64,000 nucleotides of DNA from Pseudomonadota bacterium (lineage in GTDB: Bacteria; Pseudomonadota; Alphaproteobacteria; Caulobacterales; Caulobacteraceae): positions 1 through 64,000 of the forward strand of contig JAKBBV010000003.1 in the NCBI GenBank assembly GCA_021808285.1, in the 5' to 3' direction. Under the pieces are notes generated by a model, which had not been told where the DNA came from, made no database searches, and was given only the letters and a program-made list of their open reading frames with translations. The position numbers and the translations under genes are program-made. Positions 32,616-41,329 of this stretch are shown here, in pieces (the stretch's first letter is position 1; each line of letters opens with the position of its first letter).

Positions 32616-34904
32616 TCAGAAGTCCTTGTGGACGTTGAATCCCACATAACGGCTGTAGTCGCGGGGAATCCAGGTGACGAGACCTCCGAGATTTCCGTGA
32701 GCGAGAAAGGCGGAATAGTGGGTGTTGGCGAGATTCTTGACGACGAAATGCGCCGTCCATCCGCCCTGCGCGTCAATGAGGCCGATAGAGGCGTTCCAAA
32801 TGCCGTAGGCGGGCTGAACCGTGTCGGGAGTCTCAGTCAGCTGAAACTGGGTCTTGGACTGCCATTCCCAGTCGGTGTCGAGATCCAGATTGAGCCTTGA
32901 AGTCATCGGCGCCTGATAGTCAGCGTCCAGATGGCTCTTCCAGCGCGGCGCGAAAGGCATCGGCTGGCCGTTGATATTGCAGCTTATGGCCGCGTGTGCG
33001 GGGCAGGGGAAGTTGACCACATAAGCGTCGTCATAGGCGAGATCGCCGCTAAGGGTGAAAGCGTCCCAGATCTTGGCGATGACGTTGGCCTCAGCCCCGC
33101 GACTGGTCACCTCGCCGGCATTGATGAGGTTGGTGACCTGAGCCCCGTTCACGAGTTGCAGGAAATTCGCCTGATAGTTCTGGAAATTGGTGATGAAGCC
33201 CGAGAGGTTGGCCTGGAGGTGGTCGTCAAGAAGACGGGATTTCAGTCCAATCTCATAGGAGGTCGAGGTCTCCGGATTGAGCGGCGGCGTATTGGCCGCG
33301 CCCATATTGAAGAACACGTTGTAGGCTGGGCCCATATAGCCGCGCGAAACGGTGCCGTAGACGTTGACGTCCGAATTCACGTCGTACTGCAGGCCTGTGC
33401 GCCCTGCCCACCCCGTCTTGCTGACCGAGCCGTTGGTCGTGAAATTGCCAGCGATGCCAGGGGAGCCGGGGTTGGAGGTCGGGCTGTCGACCCGATTCTC
33501 ATAAAAACTCAGGTCGTCGTGGATCGCGCGAGCGCCCAGTATGAGCCGCAGCTTCTTGGTGAAGTTGACGTCGCCTTCGCCAAAAATCGCATAATTTCGA
33601 TCATTGGTGCCGTAGTCGGCGAGGCCGGACGAATTGAACGGGCCGGAGGCCAGAATCTGGTTGTCGGCTCTTTGATAGGTCTCATGATCGATCTCGTTCA
33701 TGAAGTAGAGACCCACGACGTAGTCGACGAAATGCCCCTTGGGCGACTCGAGCCGAACTTCCTGCGATATCTGATGAAAACGGAGGTGGCCGGTATCTCC
33801 CGCCTGAACGACACCCGGTTCCGGCGCTGATACGCCGTCAAAATCCTGGAACTGATCATTGTTCCAGAACCGGTAGGCCGTGATCGACGTGACCGTGAAA
33901 CCTTGCGGCAGCTTCCAGTCGAAAGTGCCTGACACCCCGCTATTGACGTCGGTGACCCGGCTGGTGAGGTTGGTGCTCACCGTCGTATTATTTGGGCCGG
34001 GCGTCACGCCGCCGGCGGCGATGGCGGCGCCGAGGGCCGCGTTCGTCGACACCGTGCCCAGCGGATAGGACTGCTGGCTATCACTGAGCCACACGCCGTT
34101 TGGCGTGGTGTCATGCTCGTGGGTGTAGTCCGCGCCCAGAGTGAACGTCAGATTGTCGGTGAGATCCGCCACGATCTTGGTGCGAGCGCCCCAATGCTCA
34201 TAGCCGTTCACATATTTTCCGTCATAGTTGTCGAAGACGTTTCCCTTGAAGCCGCCGTCGAACACAGACAACAGGGCCTGGACGTTTTTCGCCAGGGAGC
34301 CGGACACCCCTCCATCGATCCGATATTCCCCGCCGCTGTAATAGCCGCCATCAAAATAGCCCGTCGTGGCGGCCGTGGGATTGCGGGTGACGATATTGAT
34401 GACGCCGGCCGTTGCGTTCTTGCCGAACAGCGTGCCCTGGGGGCCCTCCAGCACCTCGATGTGATCGACGTCGGAGAAATCAACCGTGGCCTGGCCCGCT
34501 CTGGCATAGACGACGCCATCGATGACGGTGGAGACCGAAGGTTCGACGCCCGGCGAGGTCGAGATCGTGCCGATCCCGCGCACGAAGATTGTCCGGTCCT
34601 TGTTCGAGGCGCTGGTGCGGAAGTCCACGCTCGGCACAGTCGCGGAAATATCCTGGATGTCATTCAGGTTCTTCGCCGCCGCCGCGGCGCCCTGAACCAC
34701 ATCGACAGCCACCGGAACCTTTTCGAGAGATTCCGCCCGACGCCGGGCGGTGACGATGACCTCGCCGACCGTGGCCGTATTGGCCTCGGCTGAGGCGGAT
34801 CTGGGACTCTGATCAGAGCCGGACGTGGTCGCGGCGAGAGAGGCGCCGGCCGTCAGGGCGAGCGCGGAAGCCGTCACGAACAGCGGAATAGACAAACGAC
34901 GCAT
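32616..34904 (-). CDS. TonB-dependent receptor, probable sulfoquinovoside transporter
   Basis: A 762-residue outer-membrane receptor. It has a signal peptide (M-R-R-L-S-I-P-L-F-V, cleaved near S-L-A-A), then a TonB box-like V-G-E-V-I-V-T-A-R-R-R (about residue 47). The plug domain holds V-F-V-R-G-I-G and V-L-E-G-P-Q-G-T-L-F-G-K-N-A, and a 22-strand barrel ends in an aromatic residue (H-K-D-F). The L-F-G-K-N-A-T-A-G plug form is typical of alphaproteobacterial and sphingomonad receptors for organic substrates rather than siderophores. It heads the operon with the sulfoquinovosidase and MFS gene, behind the shared operator. The substrate (sulfoquinovose, its glycerol form or sulfolipid) is inferred from this context. 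Confidence 0.9.
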   Translation of the reverse strand: MRRLSIPLFVTASALALTAGASLAATTSGSDQSPRSASAEANTATVGEVIVTARRRAESLEKVPVAVDVVQGAAAAAKNLNDIQDISATVPSVDFRTSASNKDRTIFVRGIGTISTSPGVEPSVSTVIDGVVYARAGQATVDFSDVDHIEVLEGPQGTLFGKNATAGVINIVTRNPTAATTGYFDGGYYSGGEYRIDGGVSGSLAKNVQALLSVFDGGFKGNVFDNYDGKYVNGYEHWGARTKIVADLTDNLTFTLGADYTHEHDTTPNGVWLSDSQQSYPLGTVSTNAALGAAIAAGGVTPGPNNTTVSTNLTSRVTDVNSGVSGTFDWKLPQGFTVTSITAYRFWNNDQFQDFDGVSAPEPGVVQAGDTGHLRFHQISQEVRLESPKGHFVDYVVGLYFMNEIDHETYQRADNQILASGPFNSSGLADYGTNDRNYAIFGEGDVNFTKKLRLILGARAIHDDLSFYENRVDSPTSNPGSPGIAGNFTTNGSVSKTGWAGRTGLQYDVNSDVNVYGTVSRGYMGPAYNVFFNMGAANTPPLNPETSTSYEIGLKSRLLDDHLQANLSGFITNFQNYQANFLQLVNGAQVTNLINAGEVTSRGAEANVIAKIWDAFTLSGDLAYDDAYVVNFPCPAHAAISCNINGQPMPFAPRWKSHLDADYQAPMTSRLNLDLDTDWEWQSKTQFQLTETPDTVQPAYGIWNASIGLIDAQGGWTAHFVVKNLANTHYSAFLAHGNLGGLVTWIPRDYSRYVGFNVHKDF

Positions 34905-35008
34905 GGGGCCTCCCCTGGAACACTCACGACGGCGGAGCGTCCGCCGACGGCGCCGCTAAATGCGGTCATTAATTTACAGGATAAGGCCCCAGCCCTCAGA
35001 AAACAAGA

Positions 35009-35026
35009 CTTATATAAGACATAAGA
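35009..35026 (-). promoter_or_regulatory. Operator copy 1 (receptor operon)
   Basis: On the minus strand this reads TCTTATGTCTTATATAAG, matching 18 of 18 bases of the copy at suyA/gntR. It lies about 105 bp upstream of the TonB-receptor start and just past the mutarotase stop, in an AT-rich island. A further CTTATAG half-site follows on one side. It is a probable binding site for the cluster's GntR regulator. Confidence 0.78.
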
Positions 35027-35027
35027 G

Positions 35028-35924
35028 CTATAAGAGAGAGCGAGGCCATAGCCCAAGGCCCGCCGACTGAACGGCATTCGGGACGAGGCGGACCAGTCCG
35101 GGCTGGCCTGGCAGATTGACAGCGTCGATGGGATGGGAGACGGGCTCCCAGCAAAACAGATCTCGCCCCCTAGGGCTGAAGAGGACCGCTCCGCGAAGAT
35201 CGGGAGAGGCCGTCAGACCCAAACCCCACCCCGCACCCGGCCATATGATGTCCGCCTCGGCTGCGATGTCTGCGAACGCGTGATCGAGCCCCTCCGGCGG
35301 CGTGCGGCCTGAGGCGAAGTCAAGGTCCGGGGGAACAGGGAGGCGACGCCGGGGAAGACTGTCGGCAGGCCCCTCCCACATCTCCTTTGCCTCGAAACGC
35401 AGACGCGCGGTTCGGCGTTGGGGAAAGAAGGGGTGAAACCCCAGTCCGAGAGGCTGAGCTTGACTCGCCAAATTGACGGCCGAGATGGTCATTTCTAGCC
35501 CAAGCTCAGAGAGCGCGAAATCGAGCCTCACCTTCAGCGGCCAAGGCCAGTCGTCATCGCCCTGGTGGTGGTGAGCAAGGCTCAGGCGCTCGCGCGTGGC
35601 GGAGATGATGTCGAATCTACGCTCCCAGGCGAAGCCATGGAGGGAATGAGGCGCCGCGAGGCGGTGCGGCCGAAGCCGAACTCGCCGGCCCTCCCAGACA
35701 AACGCGGCCTCAGCGATCCGATTGGAATAGGGCGCCAACCCATAGCAGCCGCCCTGGCCCGCCCCGCCCGGTCCTGAGCCGTCGAAAGCCAACGGGGCGA
35801 GAAAGTCGAAGACGACGCCGTCGCGCTCGACCCAGAACCGCGCCAGTCGCCCTCCAAGTCCGGGGCTCACCTCGGCGCGAAGGTTCCCGGCGGCAAGCCG
35901 GACAGTCTCAGGAGATGCCGCCAT
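35028..35924 (-). CDS. Aldose 1-epimerase family protein, probable sulfoquinovose mutarotase
   Basis: A 298-residue galactose-mutarotase-like beta-sandwich. Conserved blocks are Y-G-L-A-P-Y-S-N-R-I, L-H-G-F-A-W-E-R (His about residue 95), the second active-site His in G-L-G-F-H-P-F-F and the C-terminal W-E-P-V-S-H-P-I-D-A-V-N with the general-base Glu. The sulfoquinovosidase releases alpha-sulfoquinovose, and a dehydrogenase usually prefers the beta anomer, so a mutarotase fits here. It overlaps the dehydrogenase gene by 17 bp and is translationally coupled to it. The substrate is assigned by context, since the fold alone would allow any aldose. Confidence 0.87.
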   Translation of the reverse strand: MAASPETVRLAAGNLRAEVSPGLGGRLARFWVERDGVVFDFLAPLAFDGSGPGGAGQGGCYGLAPYSNRIAEAAFVWEGRRVRLRPHRLAAPHSLHGFAWERRFDIISATRERLSLAHHHQGDDDWPWPLKVRLDFALSELGLEMTISAVNLASQAQPLGLGFHPFFPQRRTARLRFEAKEMWEGPADSLPRRRLPVPPDLDFASGRTPPEGLDHAFADIAAEADIIWPGAGWGLGLTASPDLRGAVLFSPRGRDLFCWEPVSHPIDAVNLPGQPGLVRLVPNAVQSAGLGLWPRSLL

Positions 35925-36675
35925 CGACGATGAAGTCCTGGCCCGAGCATCCGCGGCTGTCGTCGGCCGCTAGGAAAAGGGCCATGGCCGCGACATCCTC
36001 AGGCGTCAGACGAAACTTGAGGGCCTGCGAGTCGATGAACTCCGAAACGGCCTCCGGCGTCGCCCAGAGCCTGTCCTGCCTGGCGGTGGCGATCGCTCCA
36101 GGGGCAATGGAGTTGATGCGAATCCCGCGCGAGCCGAACTCCTGGGCCAACGACCGCGTTATGCCATGGATCGCCGCCTTGGAAGCCGTATAGGCCACCA
36201 TTCCCGGACGCCGACGCCGCCAGGTGACCGAGCCCATATTGATGATCGAGCCCCCCTCCCCCATCAGGGCTGCCGCAGCCTGCAGCGCGAACACCTGCGA
36301 GCGGAGATTCACCGCCAGCAAGTAATCGAATTCCTCCAGGGCGAGCTCCGCCGCGGGCGTTCGCGTATCCAGGCCCGCATTGTTCACCAACACGTCCAGG
36401 CGTTCGCCGTGAGCGCTCCAGACATCGACGATCGCCGCCTTCAGGGCGGGCACATCGGTCACGTCCGCGGCGCGGAACCAAGGCCGGGGCAGGCCCTCCC
36501 CAGCCAGGCGGTCCATGAGTTCCTCGGCGGCCGCCGCATCGATATCGATAAAGGCCGTCTGGACCCCTTGCCGGGCAAAAGCCTCGACCACAGCCGCGCC
36601 GATGCCGCTGGCCCCTCCGGTCACAAGTCCCACCTTGCCCTTGAGACTAGGATAGAGCGCGGTGAACGCGGTCAT
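35908..36675 (-). CDS. SDR dehydrogenase, probable sulfoquinovose 1-dehydrogenase
   Basis: A 255-residue classical short-chain dehydrogenase that in this setting should oxidise sulfoquinovose to 6-deoxy-6-sulfogluconolactone with NAD+, the first sulfo-Entner-Doudoroff step. It has the nucleotide motif T-G-G-A-S-G-I-G, then N-N-A-G, the catalytic Ser in N-M-G-S-V-T-W and Tyr/Lys in Y-T-A-S-K-A-A, and the C-terminal G-Q-D-F-I-V-D-G-G. An Asp after strand 2 (F-I-D-I-D) points to NAD. The ATG at 36675 has AGGGAAG upstream, and 36711 is an alternative start. It diverges from the dehydratase gene across operator copy 2. Confidence 0.88.
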   Translation of the reverse strand: MTAFTALYPSLKGKVGLVTGGASGIGAAVVEAFARQGVQTAFIDIDAAAAEELMDRLAGEGLPRPWFRAADVTDVPALKAAIVDVWSAHGERLDVLVNNAGLDTRTPAAELALEEFDYLLAVNLRSQVFALQAAAALMGEGGSIINMGSVTWRRRRPGMVAYTASKAAIHGITRSLAQEFGSRGIRINSIAPGAIATARQDRLWATPEAVSEFIDSQALKFRLTPEDVAAMALFLAADDSRGCSGQDFIVDGGIS

Positions 36676-36751
36676 GGCGCGGGCTTCCCTGATCTGGAAG
36701 GTCTCACCCATGGGCAGGTTGCATCCGGGTTTGCCATCGAACCCCCTATGG

Positions 36752-36770
36752 TCTTATGTCTGATATAAGA
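36752..36770 (+). promoter_or_regulatory. Operator copy 2 (SDR/dehydratase divergent gap)
   Basis: TCTTATGTCTGATATAAGA differs from the suyA/gntR copy at one spacer base and keeps both inverted half-sites TCTTAT and ATAAGA separated by seven bases. It lies between the divergent dehydrogenase and dehydratase genes, 26 bp before the latter's ATG, so it can control both operons. Confidence 0.8.
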
Positions 36771-36795
36771 GTTATGACTTTGGGAGGCCAGCCCC

Positions 36796-38532
36796 ATGGA
36801 TGGCGACAGGCCGGATCGGCCCCGGCGCGCAAGACGAAGCGACCGATGGTTCGCCGCCGACGGGATGCGCGCTTTCGCGCATCGCTCACGCATGCAACAG
36901 GTGGGTTGGCGCCGGGAGGACTTCGTCGACAAACCGGTCATCGGGATTCTGAATACCTGGAGCGACCTTTCCACCTGCCATTCGCACCTGCGCGATCGCG
37001 CCGCATCGGTGAAAGCGGCCGTCCAACGCGCGGGCGGATTCGCCGCAGAGCTTCCTGCGCTGTCCCTGGGCGAGGTGCTGGTCAAGCCGACGACCATGCT
37101 CTACCGCAATCTCCTGTCCATGGAGGCAGAGGAGCTGATTCGCTCCCATCCCCTCGATGGCGTGGTGCTTATGGGCGGCTGCGACAAGACCACCCCTGGC
37201 CTGATCATGGGCGCCATCAGCGCCGGCCTGCCCTTCATCTACCTTCCCGCGGGGCCGACGCTCAACGGGTCCTGGCGCGGCGAGACCATCGGCACCGGCA
37301 CGCACACGAGACGCTATTTCGATGCCCTTCGCGCTGGCGAGATCAGTCAGGAGGAATGGAACGACCTTGAGACGCGGATGGTGCGATCGGTCGGGACCTG
37401 CAACACCATGGGCACGGCCTCGACCATGAGCCTCCTCGCCGAGGCCTTGGGATTGTCCCTGCCGGGCGCCGCGGCGACCCCCGCCGCCGACTCCGCCCAT
37501 GTGCGTCTGGCCGAGGCCACCGGCGCGCGCATCGTCGACATGGTCGAGGAGGACCTCCGCCCCAGCGACTTGCTGACCCGCGCCTCATTCGAGAACGCCA
37601 TCATTGCGCTGCACGCTATTGGCGGCTCCACCAATGCGGTGATCCATTTGACCGCCATGGCCGGACGGGCGGGCGTCGCCCTGGAGCTTGCGGATTTCGA
37701 GCGGCATTCCGGGCGCGTGCCGCTCATCGCAAACTTGATGCCGACCGGGCGATTCCTGATGGAGGACCTGTTCCTCGCCGGAGGATCGGACGGGCTGCTG
37801 CAACGTCTCGCCCCGTTGCTCGACCTGACCGCACAGACCGTCACTGGAGTGACCCTCGGCGAAGCGCTGGCCCCGGCCCGAATCCATAATCCTGACATCA
37901 TTCGTCCCCTGACCGATCCGGTCGCCCAGGCGCCGGCCCTGGCCGTGCTTCACGGCTCCCTGGCCCCTGACGGCTGCGTCATCAAACCCTCCGCGGCGCA
38001 CCCGGACTTACTGGTCCATCGCGGCCGGGCCGTGGTCTTCGAGACCTATGCCGATATGGCCGCCCGGATCGACGATCCCGATCTCGACGTGGACGAGACC
38101 AGTATCCTGGTGCTCAAGGGCGCGGGACCGCTCGGGGGTCCTGGAATGCCCGAATGGGGCGGCCTGCCGATTCCGCGTAAGCTGCTCGCCCGCGGCGTCA
38201 GGGACATGGTGCGCATCTCCGACGCGCGGATGAGCGGGACGCATTTCGGCGCCTGCATCCTGCATGTGGCCCCCGAGTCAGCCCTCGGCGGCCCGCTCGC
38301 CCTGGTGCGGAACGGCGACGAGATTGAGCTTGATACGCCGGCGCGCCGCCTCGACCTGCTCGTGGACGCGGCGGAATTGGAACGCCGCCGCCAGCAATGG
38401 ACGCCGCCGCCTCCGAAATTCCAGCGCGGCTATGGCGTGATGTTCAGCGCTCATATCCTGAGCGCACCGCGCGGCTGCGACTTCGATTTCCTGGAAGGCG
38501 CCGCGCCGACCGCCGAGCCCGACATCTACTGA
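36796..38532 (+). CDS. IlvD/Edd family dehydratase, probable 6-deoxy-6-sulfogluconate dehydratase
   Basis: A 578-residue Fe-S dehydratase that should remove water from 6-deoxy-6-sulfogluconate to give 2-keto-3,6-dideoxy-6-sulfogluconate. Cluster ligands are the Cys residues in S-T-C-H-S-H, G-G-C-D-K-T-T-P-G and G-T-C-N-T-M-G-T-A, as in [2Fe-2S] sugar-acid dehydratases. S-D-A-R-M-S-G-T near residue 475 is the conserved C-terminal active-site block. Overall it resembles the sugar-acid branch (xylonate/arabonate dehydratases) rather than dihydroxyacid dehydratase of valine synthesis. It is followed after 36 bp by the aldolase. Substrate identity comes from the pathway context. Confidence 0.9.
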   Translation: MDGDRPDRPRRARRSDRWFAADGMRAFAHRSRMQQVGWRREDFVDKPVIGILNTWSDLSTCHSHLRDRAASVKAAVQRAGGFAAELPALSLGEVLVKPTTMLYRNLLSMEAEELIRSHPLDGVVLMGGCDKTTPGLIMGAISAGLPFIYLPAGPTLNGSWRGETIGTGTHTRRYFDALRAGEISQEEWNDLETRMVRSVGTCNTMGTASTMSLLAEALGLSLPGAAATPAADSAHVRLAEATGARIVDMVEEDLRPSDLLTRASFENAIIALHAIGGSTNAVIHLTAMAGRAGVALELADFERHSGRVPLIANLMPTGRFLMEDLFLAGGSDGLLQRLAPLLDLTAQTVTGVTLGEALAPARIHNPDIIRPLTDPVAQAPALAVLHGSLAPDGCVIKPSAAHPDLLVHRGRAVVFETYADMAARIDDPDLDVDETSILVLKGAGPLGGPGMPEWGGLPIPRKLLARGVRDMVRISDARMSGTHFGACILHVAPESALGGPLALVRNGDEIELDTPARRLDLLVDAAELERRRQQWTPPPPKFQRGYGVMFSAHILSAPRGCDFDFLEGAAPTAEPDIY

Positions 38533-38568
38533 ACTGACACCTCGCATCCCTTCCCCGGAGCCCGCCCC

Positions 38569-39366
38569 ATGGCCATGACCCCGCCCAATCGCTTCAAGTC
38601 CGCCCTCGCCGAGGGTCGGCGCCTGATCGGCGGCTGGTCGATGTCCGGTTCGGCCACCATTGCAGAGGCCCTGGGATGGAGCGGCGCCGACTTCGTGGTG
38701 CTCGATCTGGAGCATTCGCCGACCTCGACGCACGCGGTCCTGCCTCTGCTCCAGGCCCTTGATGCGAGCGGGGCGATTCCCGTGGTGAGGATGGCCAGTC
38801 ACGATCGGATCGCCCTCAAGCACGCCCTCGATCTGGGCGCCAACACGCTTTACTTTCCCTTCGTCGAGACTGCGGACGCGGCTCGCGGGATCGTCAGCGC
38901 CGCGCTCTACCCGCCACGCGGGACCCGAGGCTTCTCGCGCATGAACCGGGCCAGCCGCTACCTGGCGTTCGAGGACTATGGCCCCTCGGCGCATGACGAC
39001 CTCGTCCTCATCCCGCAGCTTGAGAGCCCGCAAGCCATCGCGCGCGCCGGTGAGATCGCCTCTGTGGAGGGTGTCGGCGCGGTGTTCGTGGGGCCCGGGG
39101 ATTTGGCCGTGTCGCTGGGTCTGATGGGTCAGATCGGCCACCCCAGGGTGCGCGAGCTCATGGCTGAGGCGGCGGCTGCGGCCCGTGCGGTCGGCAAGGC
39201 TTGCGGCACGGTGATGGGGGACCCGGAGAGCGCAGCCTGGGCCTTCAGCGTCGGCTACCAGTTCGTCTCCGTCTCCAACGACATGGCCGCTGTCGCCTCG
39301 CTCAGCCGAGCCCACCAGTCCCGCACCCGCGAACTCATGGCGAACTTGCCTGCGAGGGTCAGCTGA
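38569..39366 (+). CDS. HpcH/HpaI family aldolase, probable KDSG aldolase
   Basis: A 265-residue class II, metal-dependent aldolase of the HpaI type, here expected to split 2-keto-3,6-dideoxy-6-sulfogluconate into pyruvate and 3-sulfolactaldehyde. Landmarks are A-D-F-V-V-L-D-L-E-H-S-P (about residue 45), R-G-F-S-R-M-N-R, the metal-binding Glu in P-Q-L-E-S-P-Q-A and Asp in V-G-P-G-D-L-A-V-S-L-G. GGAG precedes the ATG. The sulfo-ED pathway of Pseudomonas putida SQ1 uses an aldolase of this same family. Its last eight bases overlap the 3' end of the convergent sulfolactate dehydrogenase gene. Confidence 0.92.
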   Translation: MAMTPPNRFKSALAEGRRLIGGWSMSGSATIAEALGWSGADFVVLDLEHSPTSTHAVLPLLQALDASGAIPVVRMASHDRIALKHALDLGANTLYFPFVETADAARGIVSAALYPPRGTRGFSRMNRASRYLAFEDYGPSAHDDLVLIPQLESPQAIARAGEIASVEGVGAVFVGPGDLAVSLGLMGQIGHPRVRELMAEAAAAARAVGKACGTVMGDPESAAWAFSVGYQFVSVSNDMAAVASLSRAHQSRTRELMANLPARVS

Positions 39367-40285
39367 GATGCCGCAGGACGTTCTGGGCGGTCACCTCTGA
39401 AACCCGAAGGTTCGATTCGTCGCTGACCCCCGCGATATGGGGCGTAAGGATGAGGTTTGGCGTATCGGCGAATCGAGCGCCGGCTTCGACCGTCAGCGGC
39501 TCGACGTCGAACACATCCAGCGCCGCGCCGCCAAGATGTCCCTCGCGCAGAGCCTGGGCCAGGGCGTGCTCGTCCACCACGCCGCCCCTCGCCGCATTGA
39601 TGAGGATGGCGCCTCGCTTCATGCGCGCGAGAGCAGGGGCATCGAACATGCCCCGGGTTTGGGGCGTCAGCGGCACATGCAAGCTGACCACGTCGCAGGC
39701 CGCCAGGAGCTCATCGAGCGTCGCGATGCGTGCGGCGCCCGCCCAGGCGGCATCGCCGGCCGCAAGGAGGGAATCAAAGGCGCAGATCTCAAACCCGAGC
39801 CCCGCCGCCAGCCTCGCGGTCAGGCGCGCGATGGCCCCATAGCCCACCAGACCCAAACGCTTGCCCGCGCTCTCGCGGCCGATCAGCTTCATCCGCGGCC
39901 AGGCGCCCTGTTGCACGGCGTGGGAGGCAAGGTAAGCGCCGCGAAGGAGTACGAGCGCCATGGCGATCACATATTCGGCCACCGCCAGGTCATTGGCCCC
40001 CGTCGCCGGGCAGACAGCGACGCCCCGGGCTCGGCATGCCTCCAGATCGATATTGTCGAGCCCGACGCCCAATCGCCCGACCACCTTGAGCCGGGGAGCG
40101 GACGCCAGCAACGCCGCGTCGACCCGCGTGCGGTTCCTCACCAGGAGCGCCTCCGCATCTGACAGAGCGGCGAGAAGCTCGCCAGGTCGATCCACCAAGG
40201 TGTCGTCGAAGAGCAGGTCGCGGCCCGCGAAGGCAGACGCCACCACCTCCGCATCCATGAACTCGCTGATGACGATCTGGGCCAT
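39359..40285 (-). CDS. slcC: (S)-sulfolactate dehydrogenase (D-2-hydroxyacid dehydrogenase family)
   Basis: A 308-residue NAD-dependent dehydrogenase, proposed to oxidise (S)-3-sulfolactate to sulfopyruvate. It has L-G-L-V-G-Y-G-A-I-A-R (nucleotide loop), catalytic Arg in I-N-A-A-R-G-G-V-V-D-E, Glu in D-V-F-D-V-E-P-L and His in L-T-P-H-I-A-G-V. R-L-G-V-G-L-D-N-I-D and A-T-G-A-N-D are phosphoglycerate-dehydrogenase-like blocks. On its own it could be read as SerA-like, but its place behind suyA-suyB-comC matches SlcC of sulfolactate-degrading bacteria. Together with ComC it inverts the (S)-isomer made by the sulfo-ED branch to the (R)-isomer used by SuyAB. Confidence 0.9.
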   Translation of the reverse strand: MAQIVISEFMDAEVVASAFAGRDLLFDDTLVDRPGELLAALSDAEALLVRNRTRVDAALLASAPRLKVVGRLGVGLDNIDLEACRARGVAVCPATGANDLAVAEYVIAMALVLLRGAYLASHAVQQGAWPRMKLIGRESAGKRLGLVGYGAIARLTARLAAGLGFEICAFDSLLAAGDAAWAGAARIATLDELLAACDVVSLHVPLTPQTRGMFDAPALARMKRGAILINAARGGVVDEHALAQALREGHLGGAALDVFDVEPLTVEAGARFADTPNLILTPHIAGVSDESNLRVSEVTAQNVLRHLS

Positions 40286-40317
40286 GGGCGCCCGCTCCTC
40301 TAGAAACCGTCCAAGCC

Positions 40318-41316
40318 TCAGGCCGTCGCCAGGGTGACGAGTTCGGCGTGCAGCGACTCTGGGAGGGTCAGCCCCTGATCCTCGGCTTGACGGCGGGCGG
40401 CGAGACGCCTCTGGCCGGGAAGCCGCACGCCTTCCTCCGCCGTCGCGGCCGCTGCCAGAGCCCCAACCCTTTGGAGCACCCGCTCGCCGCCGAACGGCTC
40501 CGGATCAATCGCCAGGAGAACTTGACCCACCGCGGGCGGCCCCCCCACGTCGTCGAGGAAGGAGCTCGCCTCCCAACCGAAAGCGCCGCCGGCCAGTGCG
40601 CCCGCCATGAGCTCGACCATGAGAGCCAGGGCCGCCCCCTTGGCCCCGCCCATGGCGACCATAGCTCCCTGCAGCGCGGCCTTGGGGTCGGTGGTCGGTT
40701 GCCCTGACGCATCCACGGCCCAGTCGGCCGGAATGTCCCGTCCTTCCCGGGCGGCGGTCACAATCTTACCCCGCGCCGCCTGGGACAACGCCATATCGAT
40801 CACCAGAGGCGCCGCTCCGGGAATCGGGCTGGCGAACGCGACCGGATTGGTGCCCAGCATGGGCCGGCGACCGCCATGGAAGGCCATGGCCTTGGGCGAA
40901 TTGGCGAAGGCGAAAGCGAGGAGGCCCCGCTCGGCCAGGCGCTCCACGGGACCACCCGCCTGACCGAAGTGATGCGAGCGAACGATCGCGGCGATCGCCA
41001 CGCCATTGTCGTGGGCGGCGGCGACCAGAGCGGGCAGGGCCAGATCGATGGCCGGATAGGCGAAGCCATGGGCGGCGTCGACCCTCAGGGCTCCCGGACG
41101 GAGGCGCGACAGGTGAGGCGTGGCGAAGCCGTCCACCTTGCCGACGCGCGCTTGGGCCGCATAGGAGGCGACGCGCGACAGACCGTGGCCCGACTGCCCG
41201 TCCGCCTCGGCCCGGACCAGCGCCCGGGCGGTGGGGCCAGCCTGTTCCGGAGACACGCTGTTGGCCTCCAGCGCGGCCTGTACGAGGGACTGGGCGTCCG
41301 CAAGACTCAACTGCAT
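40318..41316 (-). CDS. comC: (R)-sulfolactate dehydrogenase (malate/L-lactate dehydrogenase family)
   Basis: A 332-residue member of the LDH2/MDG family, NAD(P)-dependent dehydrogenases unrelated to classical LDH. Blocks include R-A-E-A-D-G-Q-S-G-H-G-L-S-R, the catalytic His region R-S-H-H-F-G-Q-A-G, M-L-G-T-N-P-V-A-F-A-S-P and V-I-D-M-A-L-S. In this place it should reduce sulfopyruvate to (R)-3-sulfolactate, as ComC does in methanogen coenzyme M synthesis and in sulfolactate degraders. It lies 13 bp after suyB in the suyA-suyB-comC-slcC operon. On fold alone it could be a malate or ureidoglycolate dehydrogenase, and the neighbours decide. Confidence 0.92.
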   Translation of the reverse strand: MQLSLADAQSLVQAALEANSVSPEQAGPTARALVRAEADGQSGHGLSRVASYAAQARVGKVDGFATPHLSRLRPGALRVDAAHGFAYPAIDLALPALVAAAHDNGVAIAAIVRSHHFGQAGGPVERLAERGLLAFAFANSPKAMAFHGGRRPMLGTNPVAFASPIPGAAPLVIDMALSQAARGKIVTAAREGRDIPADWAVDASGQPTTDPKAALQGAMVAMGGAKGAALALMVELMAGALAGGAFGWEASSFLDDVGGPPAVGQVLLAIDPEPFGGERVLQRVGALAAAATAEEGVRLPGQRRLAARRQAEDQGLTLPESLHAELVTLATA

Positions 41317-41329
41317 GGCCGGACCGGCG

